DNA of 64,000 nucleotides from NCBI GenBank assembly GCA_032164295.1, contig JAJHTX010000001.1:3162001-3226000 (forward strand). Direction: 5' to 3'. The stretch comes from Inonotus obliquus (lineage: Eukaryota > Basidiomycota > Agaricomycetes > Hymenochaetales > Hymenochaetaceae). Within the stretch, counting starts at the first letter, position 1, and each line of letters starts with the position of its first letter. The notes under the pieces are model-generated. The model was not told the origin of the DNA, made no database searches, and saw only the letters and a list, made by a program, of their open reading frames with translations. Made by a program: the position numbers and the translations under genes. Shown here one piece after another: positions 19,156-28,427 of this stretch.

Positions 19156-22100
19156 ATCTTTGGACCCGAGTCGAGTCTCACGATTTAACTTTCGCAAATC
19201 GGGAGAAGGAGTTCAGAGAAAATAACTTTCAAGGAAATGAGCATCGGCAAGGCAAAGTATTTATGGCAAGGATAGGAGAACTCGAAGAAAGGAAAGGGAT
19301 GATGAAAGAAAGTTTTACAGCATACAAGCGAGTGGATAGGAAAGTCAAACCAATTCCAGGAATATTTCCTGAAGATGCACGGGTCACTCGACAGTTTCCA
19401 GAAGATCCACTACTCACGTTACCTAATCTTCCAATGCACCCACCAGAATTTGAACCTTCGGAAAGGTTGACATTGGAAAGGCTAAAAGAATTGCACATCA
19501 ACGATGATGGATTCTTATGGCCTGAGGAAGAAAAATTATTCACGCATATATTCAAGATCAATGAACGGACTCTAGCCTTTGAAGAAACACATCGAGGAAC
19601 GTTCCGAGAAGACTACTTCTCACCATACATTATTCCTGTAATCCCACATATCCCATGGGAGCACAAGAATATTCCAATCCCACCTGCCGCTAAGGATGAA
19701 ATTATTCGAATGTTGAAAGAGAAGATCAAGGCAGGAGTATATGAACCAAGCCAGGCATCATATCGATCTCGATGGTTCAGTGTAGCCAAGAAGAATGGAA
19801 AGCTCAGAATTGTGCATAACCTTCAAGTCCTAAATGCAGTAACAATTCGAGATGCAGGTTTACCACCAGTGTTGGATGACTTCGTGGAACCTTTTGCAGG
19901 ACGATCATGTTATACGGTTTTCGATCTATTTTGGGGATTTGATGCTCGAAAATTAGCACCTGAAAGTCGCGATCTAACTTCGTTTTATACACCATTGGGC
20001 CTATTGCGAATCACATCCATGCCAATGGGATTCACAAACTCGCCTGCAGAATTTCAGAAATGTATGGTGTTTATTCTTCAACAAGAGATCCCCGATATTG
20101 CCAATATCTTTATCGACGATTTACCTATCAAAGGACCTACCAGCATGTACCTTAAGGAAGATGGAAACCCGGAGACATTAGCTGAAAACTCTGGAATTCG
20201 CCGATTTATTTGGGAACATGCAAATGATGTGCATAGAATAATGCATCGAGTAGGACATGCAGGAGCTACATTCTCGCCCAAGAAGACTCAGGTAGCAAGG
20301 CCTGAAGTAACCATCGTAGGACAAAAATGTACTCCAGAAGGACGGTTACCTGATGACAGCAAAGTACAGAAGATTCTAACATGGCCACCATTGACAACTG
20401 TCAAAGAAGTCCGTGGATTTCTAGGTCTATGCGGCACTGTTCGCATATGGATCCAGAATTATTCAGCAATAGCAAGGCCACTAACTGAGCTTACAAGAAG
20501 CACAATAGAGTTCGTATGGGATGAGCGAAGACAACAAGCCTTCAATGCTATGAAGAAGCTAATAACCTCAGCTCCAGCATTACATCCAATCGACTATAAC
20601 TCAGAACTACCCGTGGTATTATCTGTGGACTCAAGCATTATCGCAGTAGGGTTTATTCTATCCCAAGAAGATGAAAGTGGAAGGAGAAGACCAGCACGAT
20701 ATGGATCTCTACCAATGAATGAACGGGAATCGAGATATTCGCAACCCAAACTAGAGCTTTATGGACTCTTCAGAGCTCTACGCCATTATCGTCTTTACAT
20801 ATTTGGAGTCAAGAATCTTCAAGTTGAAGTGGATGCAAAGTATATTAAAGGAATGCTCAATGAGCCGGACTTACAACCTAATGCGACTATAAATCGATGG
20901 ATCCAAGGAATATTATTATTCGACTTTAAACTGATACATGTATCAGCGACTCGGTTTAAAGGGCCAGATGGTCTTTCTCGAAGAATACCATTAGAGGAAG
21001 ATTTTGAAGAATTTGACGATGAATTCCTGGACGAGATCGCATTAATGGTTACTGGTGTACCATTCGGTTCTACCAATGAAGAAGAACATTCGTCATTTAC
21101 TATCTCCACAAAGGATCAAGATAAAAATCTTTTAGAGATATTCCGATTTTTGGTTACTCTCAAAATACCAGAATTCACTCGAGTGGAGGATAGGAAGAGA
21201 TTCTTGAAGAAAGCATCGCATTTCTACACACAAGACAAGACTATGTACAAGAAAGGAAGAGATAATCCTCTCAAAGTTATCTTTGATCTAGAGGAAAGAT
21301 TCGAGATCATGGTAAAGGCACATGAAGAACTTGGACATAGAGGAGAATTCGCTACCTATGAACTTCTCAGACGGAGATTCTATTGGCCATTCATGAGATC
21401 ACATGTGAAACATCATGTACAATCGTGTAATGAATGCCAAGTTCGAAGCACTAAGAAGGTGGAAATTCCTCTCATTATGTCAACCCCGGCAACAATCTTT
21501 GTGAAGATACATGTCGACGTAATGAACATGCCTGTAGCAAAAGGATTCAGGTATATTGTAGCAGCAAGAGATGACCTAACTCGAGCTAGCGAGGGTCGTG
21601 CATTGAAAAAATCAAATGCAGCAGCCTTAGCTAAGTTCTTTTGGGAAGATATCTTATGCCGGTATGGAGCAGTTGGAAGGGTAGTAACAGACAATGGACC
21701 TGAGGTGAAGGGAGCATTTACCAAGTTGATGAATCGATATGGAATCCCTCAAGTAAAAATCTCAGCATACAACTCAAAAGCCAATGGAGTAGTCGAAAGA
21801 AGTCATGCTATAATCCGAGAATCGATTGTCAAGGCATGTGAAGGTCAGATCGTATCATGGCCTAACAAAGTACATACTGCCTTCTTCGCAGACAAGATCA
21901 CGATAACTCGCTCGACTGGATTCAGTCCATTCTTTCTACTTCATGGTGTCGAACCAGTACTACCTCTCGATTTATTTGAAGCTACATTTCTAGTACAAGG
22001 ATTCACAGACAATATGTCGACAGAAGACCTTTTGGCTCTGCGAATTCGACAGCTGGAGAAGAGAGAGGAAGACTTGGAACAAGCAGCTAAGACATTAACA

Positions 22101-22501
22101 GAAATGCGGTTCAAGTCAAAAGAGCATTTTGAGCGACGATTTGCCAAAAGACTCAGTACTCATCAATTCGAGCCAGGAGATTTTGTACTAATGAGAAACA
22201 CACAAGTCGAAAAGGAAATGAATCGAAAGACCAAACCTCGATACTTAGGACCATTGGTCGTAATTCGCCATACTCAGGGAGGAGCATATGACCTTCGAGA
22301 AGTAAATGAAGGAGTGCGACGGAATAAGGTAGCAGCATTCAGACTTGTCCCATATATCGCACGAGATAAGGAGGCATTACAGAAACTGCTAATGGAATGG
22401 AAGGAGGATAGTTCAGAATTGCGCAAAGAAGAAAAAAAGAAGAAGGAACAGAATCAGTTGCGCACTGTAGATGAGGAAGAAGCGGAGTCATTTGAAGGAA
22501 G

Positions 22502-22533
<32 letters not shown>

Positions 22534-22553
22534 CAGAGGAAGAAGTCGATTGA
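19156..22553 (+). CDS. pol: Outer element Pol: RT, RNase H, integrase
   Basis: About 1130 codons of intact coding sequence, probably begun by splicing (acceptor about 19155), although the frame is open from 18747. RT has F-I-D-D-L-P in place of the usual YxDD (about 20111-20125). RNase H has SVDSS and the integrase has an HHCC finger (HEELGH...CNECQ, about 21320-21440). Integrase acidic residues lie in HVDV, TDNGPE and NGVVERS. The C terminus ends in an Asp/Glu run encoded by GATGAT repeats. The gag part of this copy is split by element A, so the copy cannot supply its own Gag. Confidence 0.85.
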
Positions 22554-23282
22554 ATCAAGAAAGTTGAAGAAGGATCAATGGCATATGCAGTAACGGGAGT
22601 GTTAGTTGCATCGAGCATGGACAAATACTCGAAAGAAGGAAGCGTCTCAGGAGTGAAATAGGAAGCCAGTAAATAACGGGTCTCGGAAAGGTTCGATAAC
22701 ATGAAAGTGCGAGCAGAAGGATCATTCTCCCATCGAAGGAGCTTGAACAAAACCTCAGACTCTCCTTTGGTGACCGGTTGAGTAGAAGAAGTGCGCGGAT
22801 AACCTAGACGGGCGTGGAAACCAAGGCTACAGCCATGTATATGCATGCAGCGGGCACGGTTCTATAAGCAAAGAATTAGAAGAAAGAGCAAGTAAGATCA
22901 ACGCAATTTGACTACTCACAATGAGCTGAACCTGGACGATGCGAACCGGACAATTTTCGGCATGAGTGCCAAACCCACACGTTTCAAGACATGCACATTG
23001 ACAGAAGGGAGAAAAAAGATTGACTCGAAGACAGAAGAAGTAAAACAGGTCGGTGAGAGAAGGAGGTGGACAGTCGAAGATCCAGTAGTACATCATTGAC
23101 TCAAAGCTACAGGTACGGACATATTGGAAAGGGCGCCCACCCGGATCAACTTCGGCAACATAGATTGCAGAGAGAATATCATTATCAGAGGTCGATAGAA
23201 CAAATTGAGAAGTAGGAAGCCCAGTTCGATGCCAGTCGAAAAGATTAGGCGCAGCGAAGAAGGAAGGGAGTATAAAGGACAT
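22454..23282 (-). CDS. Probable two-exon antisense gene at the 3' end of the outer element
   Basis: On the - strand, exon 1 (23282-22920) and exon 2 (22861-22454) are separated by a 58-nt intron with donor GTGAGT and acceptor TTATAG. Both sides are in phase 0 and give 256 aa. A TATATAAG box lies about 70 bp upstream of the ATG (about 23350). The protein is rich in C, F, S and P, with no family I recognise. Its Ser-rich tail is the antisense of the Asp/Glu tail of pol, so the two genes overlap tail to tail by about 100 nt. Another open - strand frame with good protein composition (23679-23386) precedes it and could be an upstream exon or gene. Whether it belongs to the retroelement or is a host remnant is open. 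Confidence 0.4.
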
Positions 23283-24239
23283 AGTGAGCGGCGAAGAAAG
23301 GAGTCAACAGTGAACTCACTCGAAGGCGCAAACATTTGAGAAGATCGCTTATATAAGAAGAACAAGGCACAGAAGAAGCAGCGAGCTAATATATCAATAT
23401 TCTTTCAGAATAATCGGATATCAGCTCTTTAGGAGGATTTGTTTTAGGAAGTTTGCAACTGGGGACAGTTGATATTTCAAGTGTTGGGCGGATGTCAGGC
23501 CAGGATATTGCCTGGACATAAACAATCGTAATATTGGCACGCTTTACACTATCGGAAGCAAGAACATAGTAGGACATCAGAAAGGATAAACAAGAAATAT
23601 CGGACGTCGCAGTAACTCGTAATTCTGCACACAAGTTAGCAAATCGAAAGCCGATGGAAAGTGCCAAGCTTACTATCAAGCGTTGAGCACAACTCGTCTA
23701 GTAACAAGCACCGGTACCCACTCGACCCACTCCTCCTCGATCATGATAGTCGTCTCCACAAATACTCTTCGTGCTATTAAGCATAAAGATCGCAAAGTGT
23801 CGAGAAAGTAACTCACTGAATCGGGTTAGAGGAAGCGCGACGATACACAAAAGTCAGCCTGAGAAGTTCAGAAGCGTGGCAGAGCAGATGGTGAAGTCGT
23901 GCACGAAGTCGTGAAGGTGGCATTAGAACAAAGAATTGCAGAAAAGGAACTCGAGCGGCGATAGATAAACAAACCATTCTTTATATGGTCACGCTCTAGA
24001 AGCAGAAATGAAGGTTCAAGAACCACCGGTTGCACCATTCATTTGGTCTTATCTGAGAAGCCATCCGATACATCGCTCTGGAAAAACCAAAGACCACAGT
24101 CCAGATACCAAAAACCAAATAAGCCCAAACTAGGTCATCGATTATCTCATCCATCAAGTAATCGATTATATCATCCATTAGGTCATTCATCAAGTCATCG
24201 ATTAGATCATCGATCAGGTCATCACCTTGAACCATATTC

Positions 24240-24460
24240 TGGACTCATCAATTGATTCATTGATGGCACATCATTCATCAAGTAACTCATTGATGCGCAT
24301 CATTCATCAAATAACTCATTGATGCACAGCATCTATCAAGTAATTCATTGATGCACAGCATTCATCAAATCATGCATTGATGCACATCACTCATCAATTA
24401 ATTCATTGATGCGCATCATTCATCAAATAACTCATTGATACATTGATACATATCACTTGA
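24240..24460. repeat. Imperfect tandem repeat of about 33-36 bp (TTCATCAAATAACTCATTGATGC type)
   Basis: About six imperfect units alternate CATTGATG(C/G)(A/G)CA and CATTCATCAA(A/G)TAA. Each unit contains near-palindromic TGATG/CATCA. Confidence 0.8.
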
Positions 24461-24610
24461 TTTGGAGTATTTGATGCATAGCTTTGGAAGGAGATATCAA
24501 ATTTTGATGATGTGGTTGATGCAGATCTATTTTTAGCTTATGCTGTGGATTATGTAAATTGGTCTTGGAATTAGTATTTAAGGACCAGCATGTAGCCCCC
24601 CAGAGGAGCA

Positions 24611-24752
24611 TAGAATTAACTCCCCATAGAATTAACTCCCCATAGAATTAACTCCCCATAGAATTAACTCCCCATAGAATTAACTCCCCATAGAATTAAC
24701 TCCCCATAGAATTAACTCCCCATAGAATTAACTCCCCATAGAATAACTCACC
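24611..24752. repeat. 16-bp tandem array (AGAATTAACTCCCCAT)
   Basis: There are eight perfect head-to-tail copies (starts at 24612, 24628 and so on) followed by a degenerate ninth (gaataactcacc). They lie about 40 bp downstream of the TATTTAAGG box, within the presumed transcribed part of the outer LTR. Confidence 0.9.
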
Positions 24753-25271
24753 AGAGTTCTCCCCCAGAACAAGACAAGCTCACATCACTCTGTGACCTCT
24801 TGTCACACCATTTGCAAGTCAAGTCAAGGTTTCGTCGCATACAGTTGACCACAGCTTAAGACTGGGTAACTGCATTGCTCAAGGACTAGTTTGGTACTAG
24901 TCAAAGGTATTGTATCGCCTCTGTTCCAATTGGACATTGGTGATAAACTCCCTCTCAAAGTCGATATCTAATAACTCGAGACTTCGAGTGTGTGTGTCCC
25001 TCTAGACATTGACATCTATTCTGCATAGCTTGTCATTGCCTACCTCGGTGTGGACAATTTAATTGCTCCTCACCCACGGTGACCTATCACTCACTTTCAA
25101 GAGAATTGGATAAAGACTCATCTCTCACTCACTCTACATCTCTACTTGAACTCGAATCCCTCAACCCTCCAACTACAACAAGTTGCCCATAGCTTCAACG
25201 AACAACTGGGAAGACTACCCGCCTAGATAATTAGACCGGTTGACTCAGTGGGAGTGTACTTGGTTATTTAA

Positions 25272-26648
25272 CAGCCAATACCATCCCAGCACGACACCGT
25301 CCACCAGACGACCGTAGGGGGCCAAGGGCTCCAGGCGTCTCGGTGGGCACAACCCCCCGCTGTGCAGGGTGCTGCCCCGGGAGGTGGACAGAATAAAGCA
25401 CCCCAGACTGCGACCGCTAATCGACGCTCGGGTGAGCAGGTAGTAGCCCCCGTTGCGCAGGTCATGCATAATACTACCCATCAGGTGGTTGCCCCTCCTA
25501 AGTCCGGGAAAGGCAAGGGGAGACAGGTTCCGCAGAACCCGCCCGCTGACGTCATCGATGTGGATGCGATCAACTCGGCCAATGAGTCGCACGGCATCCC
25601 AGACCGTTATATACGGTATATCCCGGCTCCGGCTCCGGCGGCGCAACCTTTCGTACAGGTCACTAAGAAGAATGCGGCCTCTCATTCCTACGCCCAGGCG
25701 GCGGGACGCTCTGCTAATGCGGCGGCTCCGGCTAAGAAGAAGAAGCCCATCACTATCAACCAAGCTCGCCAGAACAAAGCAAAGGTGGCTGCAGTTCTGG
25801 GCTTCCGCATTAAACCACATCCTTCTCTCTCACGCGAGGAAATGTACATTGCGGCTAGAGCTTCCAAGCCAACCCCCAATAAGGGAGGCGCTATCACGCT
25901 GCGAAAGGGTCAGTGGAACCTCAAAGGAGACTTCAACATTGAGGTCAACGCGCGGCCGGACATCGCGGAATACGGTCTAGTGTGGGCCGAGGAGTTGCAG
26001 AAGAAGCTTCGTGTTACGTCGGATGCCATGACGTCAGTGGAGTTTGTCCCGCATATCGAAAGCTTCCAGTTCATAGTCCCGGGTTTCCCCATTATTCACC
26101 CGGTGACCCGAAAGATTCACACGCCGGTTGAGATCGCCGAGGAACTTCGCTTATCTAACCCGGTATTTGTCGAATTCCCCTTTACAGAAGCGCCTCGCTT
26201 CGCTGGTTCGGAAGCCACTCTTCAACGTCTGGTTGACAGAAATGCGAAGGCTACTGCGTCAGTGTTTGTGGCGGTTTCGCACCCACTCAAGGCTAGGGAT
26301 GCTATTTTCCATAACAATGGCATCGTTAAGCGGGCTATTCGATATTACGGCCGCTACCAGTACGCGGTGGAACAACGGGTCAGAACGGGACCTATTCAGT
26401 GCCGCAAATGTTGGCGCTACCGTCACAGTGACCAAGACTGTATCGAGCTATTCCGATGCGCTCGATGCGCGGAACCTCATCAAACGGAGTTATGCGAGAA
26501 AAAATGCGATGCATGCCCAGACGCTAACGTGTGCAAGCACGTCATTAAGTGCGCTAATTGTCAAGGCTCACACAGGGCTAACGACTCGCGCTGCCCCAGG
26601 CGCCCCACAAATAACGCTGCGCGTTCTGGCTCCCCGCCCACGTATTAA
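25272..26648 (+). CDS. LINE ORF1, nucleic-acid-binding protein with zinc knuckles
   Basis: The frame is open from 25272 and the first ATG is at 25464. The N-terminal part is Ala/Pro/Lys-rich and disordered. The middle has the mixed alpha/beta text usual for LINE ORF1 proteins. Three CCHC-like knuckles lie at about 26400-26442 (CRKCWRYRHSDQDC), 26456-26500 (CARC...) and 26550-26595 (CANCQGSHRANDSRC). The stop TAA at 26646-26648 shares its last base with the ORF2 ATG (TAATG). Function: binds element RNA and forms the RNP. The N terminus may be truncated. Confidence 0.8.
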   Translation, partial: QPIPSQHDTVHQTTVGGQGLQASRWAQPPAVQGAAPGGGQNKAPQTATANRRSGEQVVAPVAQVMHNTTHQVVAPPKSGKGKGRQVPQNPPADVIDVDAINSANESHGIPDRYIRYIPAPAPAAQPFVQVTKKNAASHSYAQAAGRSANAAAPAKKKKPITINQARQNKAKVAAVLGFRIKPHPSLSREEMYIAARASKPTPNKGGAITLRKGQWNLKGDFNIEVNARPDIAEYGLVWAEELQKKLRVTSDAMTSVEFVPHIESFQFIVPGFPIIHPVTRKIHTPVEIAEELRLSNPVFVEFPFTEAPRFAGSEATLQRLVDRNAKATASVFVAVSHPLKARDAIFHNNGIVKRAIRYYGRYQYAVEQRVRTGPIQCRKCWRYRHSDQDCIELFRCARCAEPHQTELCEKKCDACPDANVCKHVIKCANCQGSHRANDSRCPRRPTNNAARSGSPPTY

Positions 26649-27385
26649 TGAAGGGAGAGCTTCGATTCGTATCTTATAACGCTGGTCGTTCGCGTCTGGC
26701 TTTATTTATGGCTCAGCATAAGTTGCAGGGACAGGTTCTCTCTGCATGGGATCTGGATGTATGGTGTATCCAGGAGGTTCCCTTTTCTATGGTTGGCGTC
26801 GCGCGAACTACTGGCGAGCGAGAAGTTCAGGATACTGGAGCTCCTCTTTTTAATGGTCATAGAATCATTTTGGCTGCTGGATCGAACCCATGGGTGGCAA
26901 TAGCGGTCCCAAACGGCATCCGGTGGTCTCAGCACACGGACGTCCCGCCTGATACTATGGTGCATGTAGAGATGCATCTGGATGCTGGGGACATACATGT
27001 CTTCTCGGCATATTGCCCACATACAACACACGGTGCTACCTGGGACGCTACGTCGCGTCGTTTCTCTCAAGGTTTCCCGGCTCGCACGGTCATTGGGGCG
27101 GACGTTAATGCTAGTGGGAGATGGTCTGATCTCCCTATTCCAATGCGGGTGGATACTCGCACGCGTTCGGACTTCTTTGAGTCTTGGTTGGACAACTCTC
27201 CTGAGATCGCATGCGCTGATGATCCAAGGGTTATCACGTGTCATGGGGAACGAAGGGGCAGTGGCACTCATCCGGATGTCATGTTCTTTACACCAGGCAT
27301 GCTCCCAGACCTGCGGTCGACATGGCGCGCTGTCAGAAATATTGGTACGGTTCGACAACACAAAATCTTAGTTGCGGACTTTACC
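26648..27385 (+). pseudogene. LINE ORF2, 5' segment: endonuclease domain, interrupted
   Basis: It starts at an ATG overlapping the ORF1 stop (TAATG). The first 246 codons form an apurinic/apyrimidinic-type endonuclease: FVSYNAGRS near the N terminus, WCIQEV with the catalytic Glu, then VIGADVNA, then THPDVMF. This is the nicking enzyme for target-primed reverse transcription. At 27385 element B interrupts the frame within the TTACC duplication, and the text then reads into LTR DNA. The frame resumes at 33879 without loss of phase. Confidence 0.85.
27381..27385. repeat. Target-site duplication of element B, left copy (TTACC)
   Basis: TTACC precedes the TGTTACG LTR start. The second copy follows the right LTR at 33874-33878. 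Confidence 0.95.
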
Positions 27386-27604
27386 TGTTACGACGTCTTT
27401 TCTCTTTTCCTCATACGGCCATTCTTTCTATTCGTCGACGCATATTTACTTTCATTTTAAATCACGTTCCTTACTTAATCCCTACTGGCTTAGCTAATCA
27501 CAATCTATAACAACTTTATCCCGCCATTCCCCTTTCTTCCCTTGTTTCTATTTGTCTTTGTTTATACTGTACAGTTTATGTAAAGCTTTCCCGCGGCGTC
27601 TGGG

Positions 27605-27650
27605 TATATAAGGCTGGACTAGAGAGTGATCGTCTCTTCACTCTCTTGTT
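27605..27650 (+). promoter_or_regulatory. Element B LTR promoter and self-primer sequence
   Basis: TATATAAG at 27605. About 30 bp downstream, ACTCTCTTGTT (27640-27650) is complementary to the PBS and is probably near the mRNA 5' end. Confidence 0.65.
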
Positions 27651-27741
27651 CTAGTACTATCACCTACGTCGCAGGTAAGTCGTATCCCCCTCGTGTATTA
27701 TATAGACGTGCTAAAATCTAGTACTATCACCTACGTCGCAG
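27651..27741 (+). repeat. 24-bp direct repeat in LTR B bounding an intron-like segment
   Basis: CTAGTACTATCACCTACGTCGCAG occurs at 27651-27674 and 27718-27741. The first copy is followed by GTAAGT and the second ends in CGCAG, so 27675-27741 (67 nt) has perfect GT-AG intron ends with a CTAAAAT branch-like site. The same occurs in the 3' LTR. Confidence 0.7.
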
Positions 27742-27837
27742 ACTCCGGTCTCTTGTGATTAAGTGGTAGCTCGTCTTCTTGCTCGTCGACGTCTCTGATC
27801 CTCTGATCGACGTCTCTGACTGTGCAAGGCGTAACAT

Positions 27838-27848
27838 AACAAGAGAGT
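27838..27848 (+). other. Element B primer-binding site, probably self-priming
   Basis: AACAAGAGAGT, one base after the LTR, is the exact reverse complement of LTR positions 27640-27650, 11 nt at the predicted mRNA start. No tRNA-type TGG is present. The length equals that of the Tf1 self-primer. Confidence 0.7.
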
Positions 27849-28205
27849 CTCTTAACTCGTGTCGTTGTTGTCGACGTTAAAACAACAAACTCGTACGTGT
27901 CTCTGACATCCTCCGTTCCACCTCTGTTTCTCTCGTTGTCGACGTTGGTCAGTGGATAGTTGTCAGACTCCTGAGACGATCGTATACCTATTGTTGGTGA
28001 AGTGTCGTCCCACGTCCTTGCTCGACGTTTGACTTAGACACCTCTCTCTGACAACGCTACCGTCGGTTGTCGCTTGCGACAAGAAAGCCCAGTAGTGTCT
28101 TGCGGATACGTTTCGTTGGAAAGTTGTTTGTCGAAGTGTTGCTGAACCCCCTGAGACGACGTGAGAGTTCACGTGCTATCTGAGCGTCGAGTCGATCGAC
28201 GTTAC
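27849..28205 (+). other. Element B leader
   Basis: The 5' leader between PBS and gag, rich in cgtcgacgt and tctctgac motifs. No ORF. Confidence 0.4.
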
Positions 28206-28427
28206 ATGTCCGGTGTACCACGTTCCCTCCGTGAGTATATCGGGTTTCTCGAGTGTTACCCCACCTACGCGATCGTCGGTTATTACCTCGACGATAACGA
28301 TCATCTTGTTCCTTTCGAAGTCGGAGCCTATTTTGAGGTCGTCGGTCACTTCCATCGCGCGCTCATTACCTGGGTACCGACCGTCCGCATCTACGAGTTG
28401 TGGACGCCTCTAACCCGCCGACGTTGA
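28206..28427 (+). CDS. Element B gag N-terminal ORF, out of frame with main gag
   Basis: A 73-aa ATG ORF (MSGVPRSLREYIGFL...). It has well-ordered protein-like text with many aromatic residues (YYLDDNDHLVPFE, then GHFHRALITWVP). The text of the next frame, open from 28414 (DKLPLTQEQLAALPSNSVVDEQ...), reads as its natural continuation. A +1 change within 28411-28427 (near CTAACCCGCC) would join them. It is either a single-base indel in this copy or a recoding site. Confidence 0.5.
   Translation: MSGVPRSLREYIGFLECYPTYAIVGYYLDDNDHLVPFEVGAYFEVVGHFHRALITWVPTVRIYELWTPLTRRR

Larger units (their letters stand above)
1..25260 (+). mobile_element. Outer Ty3/gypsy LTR retrotransposon, 5' end outside window, split by element A
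   Basis: The element reads gag zinc knuckle, aspartic protease, a long disordered region, a segment with a hydrophobic leader, then RT-RNase H-integrase, all on the + strand. It is broken at 4294/18232 by the complete element A. The 5' LTR is outside the window, so the 3' LTR cannot be delimited by comparison. A TATTTAAGG box near 24567 and a leader-like stretch to about 25250 suggest that the 3' LTR lies somewhere in 23.7-25.26 kb. The right border is set where the LINE reading frame opens. The order and the FIDDLP-type RT motif are, from memory, those of a gypsy group common in Agaricomycetes. Confidence 0.75.
23680..25260. other. Non-coding 3' region of outer element with repeats and a TATA box
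   Basis: No gene is seen. The region holds ATCGAT/CATCAAGTCATC repeats (about 24130-24225), CATTGATGC-rich imperfect tandem units (about 24240-24460), a TATTTAAGG box at about 24567, a 16-bp tandem array and a T/C-rich leader-like stretch up to about 25250. It is probably part of the outer 3' LTR plus leader. The left LTR is outside the window, so this cannot be settled here. Confidence 0.4.
27386..27836 (+). repeat. Element B 5' LTR
   Basis: 451 bp, TGTTACG...CGTAACA. TATATAAG is at 27605-27612, with a predicted start near 27635-27640. It contains a 24-bp direct repeat that flanks an intron-like stretch. Confidence 0.95.

Noticed and set aside
24611..24752. CRISPR-like array
   Set aside because: The 16-bp units are head to tail with no spacers, and the host is a eukaryote. 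It is a plain tandem repeat.
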